Source: Rhodocollybia butyracea
Lineage: Eukaryota; Basidiomycota; Agaricomycetes; Agaricales; Omphalotaceae
Assembly: GCA_015501585.1 (NCBI GenBank)
Contig: JADNRY010000105.1
Location: 1-64,000, forward strand
Direction of reading: 5' to 3'
DNA length: 64,000 nucleotides
Positions 45,081 to 53,868 of this stretch are shown piece by piece. Within the stretch, counting starts at the first letter, position 1. Every line of letters starts with the position of its first letter. Under the pieces are notes generated by a model. It did no database searches. It was given only the letters and a program-made list of their open reading frames with translations, and was not told where the DNA came from. The translations under genes and the position numbers were made by a program.

Positions 45081-45419
45081 TGAACACTAGTTTATACACA
45101 GCCACGTGTACGTTTCTGGCCGGCGCTCATGCAGAACAACCTGGGAAGGACTACCTTATTCGTGTGTTGCTACACTTGTTTACTAGCGATTCCTCAGTTG
45201 TTCTTTACCGGCATAAGTTATCTTGTTCTTCTCGTAAAGCTATAAGCAAGTTATAAGTATCATGGTCCTTCAATTAATTGGTTCGTGTTGTGATCTCAAT
45301 GATTACTGACCCTCAGTAAAGTCGGTTTTTCGTAGCCTAGTTTCAATGTGCTACCTACTTGGATCCAAAGCTATCATAACAGTCTGGTCCTACTCGAGCT
45401 TCGCAGTGCTTCCACACCC

Positions 45420-46641
45420 TATTGTCATTGTCCTATCCGTTTGTGATAATCCCTCCATGCTTGACTCAAGAACGGGTTGTCCCAAGGTAAGCTGTCTCTT
45501 TCAATAACGCGAGACGGTTGAGGTACGACGCTCGAATGATTAACTTGGGAATTATTGAATATCGCTCTCCGGCCGATATTAAGAACGCTGGAAGGGGTGG
45601 GAAAACATACCCTACGATTGACTTGGGAAGGGCCGAATCTTGCTCAAAGAGCGCTACTAGGAACGCCGGAATGGGGGTGAGGAAGTGCCCTATATTGGAT
45701 CGCTGTTGTCGGCTCAAACAAACTTCATCAGGAAAAGCCATTTTTGCCTAGGTGACCCCAGAGTAGCCTAAAGCAAACTAGGTGACCTATGAATGCTATG
45801 GCATCCTAGGAATTTGGGCTCGTCCCTTGCCAGTCAAGGCTCTTGAGGATTCCCTAGGCAAGCCTAGGTCTGCCCAGGTTTGCCCAGGTGCTCCTGGGGA
45901 ACACCTGGGGAACACCTGGGCAAACCTGGGCAAACCTAGGCTTGCCCTGGGTTTGCCTAGGATACCCTAGGGAATCCTCAAGAGCCTTGACTGGCAAGGG
46001 ACAAGCCCAAATTCCTAGGATGCCATAGGATTCATAGGTCACCTAGTTTGCTTTAGGCTACTCTGGGGTCACCTAGGCAAAAATGGCTTTTCCTGATGTT
46101 GGGGATTCTTTCCGCAGAGGAGGGCGAGTCACAATCGTGGATCTCTCTCTAACAGAGTAATGGTGCAATCCAAGTTTCTGAGCAATCAATTCCACAACAT
46201 GGTACTCCTGGGGTGTTGGGGTGGAACACACCATCTCAGTGCATGTAAGATCACTCTTGAATAACACGACCTTGGTATACATTTCGAGAGTCGAGGGCTG
46301 GTTGAAATCCAGTTTATCGACCGATGCCTCGTTAGATGAAGGCTCAGGAGCAGTCTGTGGAGCAGTGGGGACTGTTAAAGGCAAAGCCTCGGGGTTGTGG
46401 AGAGATGCAGTGAAGATACGAGGAGAAGAACGATGTGGCTGCTGCTGTTGGCGCGGACCCAACGGGAGAGATCGTTGGCTAGTAAAGCAAGCAGGACCAT
46501 AGGAGAACCCAGTGGCAATGACACTGCCGTGTTCTTCGCCTGTGTTCTACAATGATGAACATTAATCGCCGCTGAGCATATGAATGGCGCAACAATTCAA
46601 ACCTTGCTTACTTTCACTGAGCCTAGAAGTGAAAGGTCTTG
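45420..46641 (-). pseudogene. TKL kinase-R3H-like gene, copy K3 (3' part only)
   Basis: Reading from 46641 down, the end of the kinase exon remains (short stretch ending SVKV), then the intron (about 46610-46553), EEHGSVIATGF..., GPRQQQQPHRSSPRIFTASL and one R3H-like unit (YHVVELIAQKLGLHHYSVRE, about 46200-46140). A 373-base palindromic element (45726-46098) interrupts the following linker. Beyond it the C-terminal end survives near 45440-45510 (ERDSLPWDNP-like). Everything upstream, including the whole catalytic domain, is missing because an LTR begins at 46642. Confidence 0.7.
45726..46098. mobile_element. 373-bp palindromic MITE (CCTAGG family), insertion in K3
   Basis: The sequence is an almost perfect palindrome from CATCAGGAAAAGCC to its complement, built around repeated GCCCAGGT/CCTAGG/AACACCTGGGG units. 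It is flanked by TT (45724-45725 and 46099-46100). K2 at 39050-39060 reads AAACTTGGGG where K3 reads AAACTT-element-TTGGGG, so the insertion duplicated two bases. No coding capacity. Two partial copies lie at 62059-62198 and 62597-62816. Confidence 0.8.
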
Positions 46642-47541
46642 TGTGAAGAGTCGGATACGAGTCTCCTTTGCCAACGCTGTATTTTATATACTCAGATCTG
46701 GGTTTACTAGGCAGTAGATTAGCCTTAGGGTTGATATATACTGAGTAGGCTACAATCTTGTTATATGGGTTTATTGGGTGTAAGTATTACTGGCAAGGCT
46801 CAGTAATAGTGGTATAGGTCGTGAGTACTACTGGAAATACTCAGTAGTAGTGCTGTAAGTCGTTGTTATTACTGGAAACACTCAGTAATGGAGTCGTAAG
46901 TATTACTGGAATATGCTCAGTAATCTTCACAGGATAAATGTGGGAGTCGTAAATATTACTGGAAACGCTCAGTAATTCGTCAGGGATGCTGGTAAATTCA
47001 CTATATTGGAATGGTGCTCAATATAGGCTTCAAAACAGTGTACTTATCTGGTATTTGCTCAGTAAGTATCTAGTTATTGGATGTATTCTCAAGGTAATGC
47101 TCTCAAGATAGTAGTCAGAATGCAGAGTGTATATTCACGAAGTGGTGGTTACAAAATAAGAAGTCTGGGGACCAGAAATCGAATAGCTCACTATTTTATA
47201 GTGTTTCGGTAGGTTCCCGGTTCCCCAATATGACTCGTTATGTGTAATAATGACTATATACAAGTAAATAATTGTCGGTACTTAACTACTGACTATAGAT
47301 GACTAGATAAGCATAGATATGACTCGTTTCTAAGAGACGAGTCATTTGTGCATGATTACGGGACGTTGGCAAGGTCCCGAGAACAATCCGTAGATTCCGT
47401 AGAATTCCAAATCAGAGATTAACAATCTTTGATAAGATTGTTTGATTGATCAATTGTCTAAATTAATGCAATTGATTGATGTCGATCCACTACTCGGATA
47501 AGCGCTCCCGCGCACTTGTTTCGTTGATACGCTTCCTGACA
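46642..47541 (-). repeat. 3' LTR of the chromovirus (left)
   Basis: 900 bases, TG...CA ends, nearly identical to 58196-59095. It truncates kinase copy K3. It contains the hairpin array 46786-47067. Confidence 0.9.
46786..47067. promoter_or_regulatory. Array of seven short inverted repeats inside the LTR
   Basis: Units: 46786-46807, 46826-46849, 46868-46889, 46902-46924, 46955-46976, 47001-47026 and 47042-47067. Each is a 7-9 base stem around a loop of about 8-10 bases of the form GG(N4-6)CT, e.g. ATTACTG...CAGTAAT. Stem bases change on both sides together in the second (TACTACTG/CAGTAGTA) and sixth (CTATATTG/CAATATAG) units. The same array lies in the other LTR at about 58340-58621. Confidence 0.75.
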
Positions 47542-47556
47542 GTATTTCCCCCTCCC
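47542..47556 (-). promoter_or_regulatory. Polypurine tract
   Basis: On the minus strand GGGAGGGGGAAATAC abuts the 3' LTR start TGTCAGG. This is the expected primer site for plus-strand DNA synthesis and it confirms the orientation of the element. Confidence 0.75.
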
Positions 47557-48085
47557 ATAAGACCAAGCCCTCGAGGTCTGATAATAAATTCTTTACCCTT
47601 CCACTCGAAAATCAGTGTAATACTTAACCTTGATCAAGGCATAGTATCAAGTTGTAAATGTAGAACATTCTGTACTTCATATATGCGGGGGGTTCTTCTC
47701 GCTCCTTCCCGCACCATGCCACTGTCAGATCGGAAATACCATTCTATGTATAGCTTGTCCTTTGTCTTTCTTACTTATTCTGTGTATGGTTTCGGCATTC
47801 TTCCGGGAATAATTATGGCAATTTTACCTAGTCACGATAATAAAATTACCATTGTAATTCATCGGATTTAGTCTGAAGCATATGGTGGCGGCCTCGTTGT
47901 CTTCCTACTGACCTCTTTGACCGCTTATTGTCCAAGAGATTTTGCTCACCAGACGTTTGAACCTGCGTTCATCTCTCGGCTCTTTCTGCTCACATTTGAA
48001 AGAACGTTATTCTAGAAAATCCAGTGGGATTGTCTTTTACAATCCATCTACAAGCCCTCGGAAGATTATCCGATTTTCCTTTGCT

Positions 48086-48092
48086 TATAAAA
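48086..48092 (+). promoter_or_regulatory. TATA box of the antisense gene
   Basis: TATAAAA, 71 bases before the ATG at 48163, on the strand opposite to gag-pol. Confidence 0.5.
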
Positions 48093-48162
48093 GGCTGATC
48101 TTTAGGATATTCTCTTCAGGTCGCTTCCAGCTCCCTGTTTTCATCTCCTACTTCAGTCCATT

Positions 48163-49618
48163 ATGAATACCACTTCTGTTGTAACTCCCCCCAACTCTCC
48201 CTACTCAAGGGAGTCTACCCTTCCTCCATATGAGAGGTCTGTTGGTACTCCAATCGCTAATAATTATGTCGATCATGCTGCAATCCGTCACGCACTTACC
48301 CAATTGATCAATGATCCCCGTTTGACTCAGTTGAGCTTTGATGTCCAAGGTCTTGGCACCACTACTTTCGACGTTCAACGTCTTCCTCTCGCTGTTGTTC
48401 AGGCCTTGGTAATTATGGGCTTGACTATTACTAGGGAAATTGATCATAATGACGAGTGAGTTGCATAGTTCCTCTTGATTTTTACTGCTTATGGATCTTT
48501 CCTGCTACAGTGAGTTATTCCGGATGGCTGTGGAACAACATGAGCAAGAAGCTAGTTCCGCTGAGATGATTGCAGGAATGGAGATGTATATCCAGCAACT
48601 GAAGATGGATTACGAAGCTGTTGATGGTAAATATCAGGCTTTATTGAAGTATGTGTTGTTATTTCTCTCCGATTTTTTATTCCTTTTTTAAGTGATTGGA
48701 TTTTTCCCTTTTTTGTGTAGGCAATATACGGACCTTGATCACCGTTCTGTTGACTCTCGCCGTCACCGCCGTAACGGGAACCGTATCAAGAGCCTTTGGC
48801 GTGCTGTAGATGAATTAAAGGAACGTCTCCACATATCTGATAACAACAACCATTCTCTTCAAACCCAAACTGGTATCCTAGTTTCCCATGGTGATGATCT
48901 CCGGAAGCGTAACGAGGAGTTGGAGACCTTGATTTATGCACGTAAACAGGAGCTCATTGTTCTTCAGTCCACCCATGCTACTGCTGTTTGAGACTACAAC
49001 CAGCTGGTTGTTATGTACCAGCATCTCTCCTCTTATCTCCAATTTTATATCGGGGCTTCTCGAGACCTTGCTACCATGGTCCATACCTTTTCCAAGGGTG
49101 ATCTGACTCAATTTATTGTTGCCATTGCGGATGACTTGGATAAAACACGACTCCATGTGTGCAATATGGCTTGGACAGATATCGACTCAGCCAATGATGT
49201 CCGTACTCAGGTCATCGCGGACTTGGACTGCCTGTCATCTATTGTGGATGCTGCTATGAAGTCGTTGGCGGTTGTCAAGAAGTTTGATTCCCGAATCGGA
49301 AATCCTGTAGCATTTGCTTCTAGATTTGTCCCTCAGTCCGGTGTCTTTGCTTGGGACTTGGCTCACGAGCCTGACTTTGTACTTCAACGTGTAGCTGATG
49401 ACCTCCCTGCTTTTCTCACTGGGACGGTTTCTGCTAAGGCCATGGGTAAGCAAGTTAGGTTTGAGGATGAGGAGGGTTCGGTTTCGGAGAATGATAACTT
49501 GGAATATCCATCACTCTTTGAGTCTCCCGAGTATCAACCTTATTCTCCCGCTCTTTCGGCTATGTCCCTTCAATCTTCTACCTCCGATGTATATGAAATT
49601 TCTTCTCCTGTTGCGTAG
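48163..49618 (+). CDS. Antisense gene of the chromovirus: coiled-coil protein, one in-frame stop
   Basis: Three exons: 48163-48455 (MNTTSVVTPPNSPYSRES, Ser/Pro-rich, then LTQLINDPRLTQLSFDVQGL), 48511-48648 (MAVEQHEQEASSAEMIAGME) and 48721-49618. Both introns have GT...AG and keep the frame. The third exon has a basic stretch (SRRHRRNGNRIKSLWRAVDE), a coiled coil (DELKERLHISDNN, DDLRKRNEELETLIYARKQE), a TGA at 48989-48991, then YQHLSSYLQFYIGASRDLAT, DLDKTRLHVCNMAW and an acidic end after GKQVRFEDEEGS. The total is about 442 residues if the TGA is read through. The gene converges on the end of pol (64 bases apart). Similarity to known families: none that I recognise. The stop could be a mutation or an error, since coding character continues unchanged after it. 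Confidence 0.65.
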
Positions 49619-49682
49619 TTGTACATTCCGTGACCGAGATTACCCAATTTGTTTAAGTAGCATACTAAAATAGAATGCTCCC

Positions 49683-51539
49683 TTATTGAGTTTGCGTTTC
49701 TCGATCCCATTCATATTCCTTAAGCCTAACTTTGTTAGGGTGAAGTAAATGGAAATTGTCGACCGCCTCTTGTGCCCGCGGTAAGTGCCAGATTGGTTCC
49801 CAAGTATTGTCTTCGGGCCCATATCCCTCCCATCTCACTAAATATAACATCCTTCCTCTGATCCTTTTACAATCTAATATTTGTTTGACCTCATATTCTT
49901 CTCCTTCTTCAAGTTCAATGGGGGGTTGAGGAGCTGGTTTCCTTGTAGGAAAATACTCCGGCGGTTGCTCACTAAGTAAATCTATATGAAACACATTATG
50001 CACTTTTCCCATAGACTCTGGGAGTCTGAGTCGGTATGCATGTGTAGATATCCTTTCTTTAATGGAGAACGGTCCAAACTTCTTATAATCTAGCTTTTTG
50101 GACGGCCGTTTTGTCTTTAGATTCTTAGAGTTCAACCACACCTTTGTCCCCACATTCCATCCATTACTCTCTTCTCTCCTATGTTTATTTATTTGTTTTT
50201 CGTAATTCCTATTTGATTTTTGTATTTCCTCCTTAAGATATTCATGTACCTGTTTGAGTTCAAGTGCCTTAAGATGTGCACGATGACTTGGTACATCCTT
50301 TAATGTTAAGGTTAGTCTGGGGTGATACCCTTTGTTGGCAAAGAAAGGGGTGACTCCAGTGGCATCACTGGGTGTATTGTTGAAGACAAACTCTGATAGA
50401 GGCAACCATTCGGCCCAATCATCTTGATCATAATTTACAAACATTCGTAAATATTGTTCAAGGGTTTGATTGGTTCGCTCTGTCTGTCCATCAGTCTGTG
50501 GATGGTAGGCAGTAGATAAATTTTGTTTTACTCCAAGTATTTGACATAGGGATGTCCATAATTTTGAAGTAAACAGTGTTCCACGGTCAGACACTATATC
50601 CACAGGGAGACCATGTTTTGAGAACACATCTCTTATAAACAATTTTGCTAGGTCTTCTGATTTATCTGTAGTATGGCATGGTACAAATATGGCCTGCTTT
50701 GTGAGCCTGCACACTACTACCATTATTGCATCATAGCCATTGGATATTGGGAGTTCCACAATATGGTCCACAGAAATTGAACTCCAGGGTCGTTCCCCTA
50801 TTGGCAAAGGCTTTAATAGTCCAAGTTTCCTTAACCTTAATGCCTTCCCTCTCTGGCATTCATGACAAGAAAGCACATATCTTTTAACATCTCTGTGAAT
50901 TCCTGGCCAGAAGTAAGTCTGTAGGATCATTTGTTGAGTTTTCCGTATACCTGGGTGTCCTCTTAATTTGTGGTCATGGTGTACTTGAAGGACTCGTAGT
51001 CTATGTTCCTTTGGTACATATATTCGTCCATCCCTGAGTAGTAGGCCGTTTTCTGACTTGTATGGTCCAGGGTGGTCAGAGTTGGCTACTAATTCCATGT
51101 GTTCCCAATAGGAGTCATGTGCTGAGTTCCTAATTTTGGCAACATCCGCTTCATCATTGAGTATTAGTGTCGCCAGCAACTGTTCTGGGTTTAGTAGAAT
51201 TTTTTGGTTGTCCTTATTGGCTTCTACTATTCCCCCCTTTTTTGGGTAGACATCCGCACGTCGCGTGAGTGCATCAGGTTTCATACCCAGTCTGCCAGGT
51301 CGGTAGTTAATGTGAAAGTCAAATCCAGATAGGAATTCTGACCATCTTGCTTGCCTCCATGTTAGGTTCTTTGTTGTTGTGAACCACTGCAAGTTATTGT
51401 GGTCTGTAAATACCTCAACTTTGTATTTTGCTCCTTCCAGGTAAGCCCTCCATTGTTTGAATGATTCAACTATGGCTAACATCTCCTTATCATAAATATC
51501 ATAGTTTAGTTCCGCCGCCACAAGACCTCGGGCAAAAAA
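49683..51539 (-). CDS. Pol, part 2: RNase H, integrase and chromodomain
   Basis: The reading frame (from about 51539 to the stop at 49683) begins ARGLVAAELNYDIYDKEMLA (RNase H), with VFTDHNNLQWFTTT. The integrase follows: zinc-binding part with HHDHKLRGHPG and CHECQ, then the catalytic triad in SVDHIVELP, IVSDRGTLFTSKLW and DGQTERTNQTLEQYL. The C-terminal chromodomain has YEVKQILDCKRIRGRMLYLV followed by RWEGYGPEDNTWEP, which defines chromoviruses and directs integration to marked chromatin. It is separated from part 1 only by a T8 run (51533-51540 on the minus strand reading); seven Ts would join the two frames. Confidence 0.88.
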   Translation of the reverse strand, partial: FFARGLVAAELNYDIYDKEMLAIVESFKQWRAYLEGAKYKVEVFTDHNNLQWFTTTKNLTWRQARWSEFLSGFDFHINYRPGRLGMKPDALTRRADVYPKKGGIVEANKDNQKILLNPEQLLATLILNDEADVAKIRNSAHDSYWEHMELVANSDHPGPYKSENGLLLRDGRIYVPKEHRLRVLQVHHDHKLRGHPGIRKTQQMILQTYFWPGIHRDVKRYVLSCHECQRGKALRLRKLGLLKPLPIGERPWSSISVDHIVELPISNGYDAIMVVVCRLTKQAIFVPCHTTDKSEDLAKLFIRDVFSKHGLPVDIVSDRGTLFTSKLWTSLCQILGVKQNLSTAYHPQTDGQTERTNQTLEQYLRMFVNYDQDDWAEWLPLSEFVFNNTPSDATGVTPFFANKGYHPRLTLTLKDVPSHRAHLKALELKQVHEYLKEEIQKSNRNYEKQINKHRREESNGWNVGTKVWLNSKNLKTKRPSKKLDYKKFGPFSIKERISTHAYRLRLPESMGKVHNVFHIDLLSEQPPEYFPTRKPAPQPPIELEEGEEYEVKQILDCKRIRGRMLYLVRWEGYGPEDNTWEPIWHLPRAQEAVDNFHLLHPNKVRLKEYEWDRETQTQ

Positions 51540-53868
51540 AAGCTATTGGATGGAATTCCCCGGTCTCTGGATTGAACTGAGAGATGATTGAGGCAATTGC
51601 ATAGTCAGAGGCATCCGATTCTACAATGATAGGTAATTCACTTCTGAAGTGCTTTAGTACTGGCGCTTCAGTAAATGCTTTCTTAAGTAGATCAAATACA
51701 GATTGACACTCAGTACTCCATTTCCAGGTTGCATTCTTCTGTAACAACTTGGTCAATGGTTTCACTATTCCTGAAAAGTTGTCTATGAAGCGCCTATAAA
51801 AATTAGCAAATCCTAGGAAAGATTGTAATTCCTTTAGGGTGGTTGGTTCTGGCCACTTGGTTATTGCCTCTACTTTCTTTGGGTCCATTCTGATACCTTC
51901 TGGGGAGACAATAACTCCTAGATATTCCACCTCTGTTGTGTGAAATTCACACTTCTCTGGTTTTACATGTAGATCCTGTTCTTTTAACCTTTGGAGAACC
52001 TGTCTTACATGTTGTTGGTGTTCCTTCTTGTTTTTGGAGTAGATGAGTATGTCATCTAAGTAAACCACAACAAAATTATCTGTTAGGTCATGGAAAATGT
52101 CATTCATGAAGTATTGGAAATATGAAGGAGCATTAGTCAGTCCAAATGGCATGACCAAATATTCATATGAACCATATCTTGTTCTAAAGGCAGTTTTCCA
52201 TTCATGGCCCTCAGAAATTCTAATATTGTTGTATCCTACCCTTAGGTCCAATTTAGTAAATATCTTTGCCTTTCCTAACTGGTCAATCAGATTTCCTATC
52301 AGGGGAAGGGGATATTTATTTTTCTTGGTTAACCTATTCAATGCTCTGTAGTCAACACACAGTCTCAAGCTCCCATCCTTCTTCTTGGCAAACAGTACTG
52401 GGGCTCCAATGGGCGATGATGAAGCCCTAATGAATCCCTTATTCAGCATCTCATCAATATATTCCTTCAATGTCTTGAGTTCCAATTCTGACATGTTATA
52501 TATCTTGCCTAGTGGAGGTAACTTGTTGTCTTCTGTATGTACTTCAATATCATAGGGTCTATGAGGGGGCAACGTCTTTGCTTCTCCCGCCGCAAACACT
52601 TTGGCAAAGTCATGGTATTCTGAGGGTACATGCTTTAACAATGTTTCCTCGTCGCTTGCCATAGAAGCCCGTTCCGGTTTTTGATCGGATGATTTGCATT
52701 GATCGCTATTTGATATCGGGTCTCCTCCTGTGATCGAATCTCCTCTCATGATCGGATCATTGATATTGATATTCAATTGATCAGTCTCATCACAACCTTT
52801 CCACTCGTGGATCTCTCCCTTTACATTATAATGTAAGGTGAAAGTTTCACAACCTGACTGTGCAAGTTTTGCGAATGTGGCGGCACTCACCATGCCGATT
52901 TTCGGTCCTCCAGTGGTGTCCCTCCAGCGTGTATTTCTTTGACTGTTTTTTCCTGTATTCTTTTCAGATCCTGCTGAATTTTTTCTTCGGTCTTTTCTTC
53001 TTTCCTTATACTCCTTGCGATCCTTTTTCCGTTGTTCCTTTCTTTTATTTTCATAATAATGCTCCAGCTCATCAATATGTAGAAGGAGCGGATCAGTTGG
53101 TCCTAGTCCTGGCCATTTTGGTATGGGTTCTTCCACAATATCCTCTATTGTTACTGAGGATACTCTTGTCTTTCCAAGAGTTTCCTTACCATTTCCATGG
53201 AAATCCCTCTTTCCTTCTAGGTATATTTGATATTCTTGTTCAGTGAGTAGGAGTGGTTCCTCTAAACTAAGTACTGGTAGTTTGGGTTCCTCTTCTACTA
53301 CTTCTTCGATTGTTGGTCTTGGTGTTTTGATAGTTCTGATATGGTCAGTTGGCAAGCTCATTATTCCATCTATTGTTACACCAGCTAATTGTATCCCTTG
53401 TTGGAATGAAACCTTAAGGTGTTTCCAATCTATGGCAGGATTGAACTTGCGCAGCCATGGAAGGCCAAGAACTACCGATGCACTTGGGTGTAATTTGGTG
53501 ACCAAAAATTCTATGTAGTGTGTTGTTCCATCCCCAAAAAAGATGTTTGCCTTCAATTTTTTGGTTATCTTTCCTCCTGAGGTCAATTCCCCATCAAATA
53601 GTGTTAGCGGCAGGGGTTTCGGGAGTGTTACTAATTGATTTTTAAATTTGTTGGCTAAGGCTTCGTCCACAAATTCCCTAGATGCGCCTGAGTCTATCAG
53701 TGTATAGTAAGGAGATGAGTCCTTCTCTTGAAATTGTATAGGTATTATAAGTGAGTTTTCTGATATGGAATTTAATGTGAGATGTATTGCACGCAAATTT
53801 TCGGAGCTACTTTCTTCAAGACCCTGAACCGCTCCTCCGTGGTCCTCAGAGTCTTTGGTTAGTTTCCC
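51499..53868 (-). CDS. Pol, part 1: protease and reverse transcriptase
   Basis: It is entered from gag by a -1 frameshift at 53862-53868 (GGGAAAC). First comes the aspartic protease with LIDSGASREFVDEAL and, later, VVLGLPWL. Then a Lys/Arg-rich linker (KRKEQRKKDRKEYKERRKDR), and the reverse transcriptase: LPPHRPYDIEVH, GSLRLCVDYRALN, KLDLRVGYNNIRI, FGLTNAPSYFQYFMND and the catalytic YLDDILIYSKN, then FLGFANFYRRFIDNFS of the connection/RNase H start. The frame ends at 51499, shortly after PIAFF, because of the extra T described under part 2. All catalytic residues are present. Confidence 0.9.
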   Translation of the reverse strand, partial: GKLTKDSEDHGGAVQGLEESSSENLRAIHLTLNSISENSLIIPIQFQEKDSSPYYTLIDSGASREFVDEALANKFKNQLVTLPKPLPLTLFDGELTSGGKITKKLKANIFFGDGTTHYIEFLVTKLHPSASVVLGLPWLRKFNPAIDWKHLKVSFQQGIQLAGVTIDGIMSLPTDHIRTIKTPRPTIEEVVEEEPKLPVLSLEEPLLLTEQEYQIYLEGKRDFHGNGKETLGKTRVSSVTIEDIVEEPIPKWPGLGPTDPLLLHIDELEHYYENKRKEQRKKDRKEYKERRKDRRKNSAGSEKNTGKNSQRNTRWRDTTGGPKIGMVSAATFAKLAQSGCETFTLHYNVKGEIHEWKGCDETDQLNININDPIMRGDSITGGDPISNSDQCKSSDQKPERASMASDEETLLKHVPSEYHDFAKVFAAGEAKTLPPHRPYDIEVHTEDNKLPPLGKIYNMSELELKTLKEYIDEMLNKGFIRASSSPIGAPVLFAKKKDGSLRLCVDYRALNRLTKKNKYPLPLIGNLIDQLGKAKIFTKLDLRVGYNNIRISEGHEWKTAFRTRYGSYEYLVMPFGLTNAPSYFQYFMNDIFHDLTDNFVVVYLDDILIYSKNKKEHQQHVRQVLQRLKEQDLHVKPEKCEFHTTEVEYLGVIVSPEGIRMDPKKVEAITKWPEPTTLKELQSFLGFANFYRRFIDNFSGIVKPLTKLLQKNATWKWSTECQSVFDLLKKAFTEAPVLKHFRSELPIIVESDASDYAIASIISQFNPETGEFHPIAFFCPRSCGGGTKL
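53859..53868 (-). promoter_or_regulatory. -1 ribosomal frameshift signal between gag and pol
   Basis: In gag frame the minus strand reads TCG GGA AAC TAA. The heptamer G GGA AAC has the X XXY YYZ form in the correct register, right before the gag stop. A one-base backward slip enters the pol frame, which is open immediately (GKLTKDSEDHGG). Confidence 0.78.

Noticed and set aside
46780..46980. Hairpin array as a CRISPR array
   Set aside because: Units are imperfect dyads with unequal spacing inside a eukaryotic LTR, and there are no cas genes.
47476..47871. 131-codon plus-strand frame starting in the LTR
   Set aside because: It crosses the LTR edge and polypurine tract and lacks any conserved motif.
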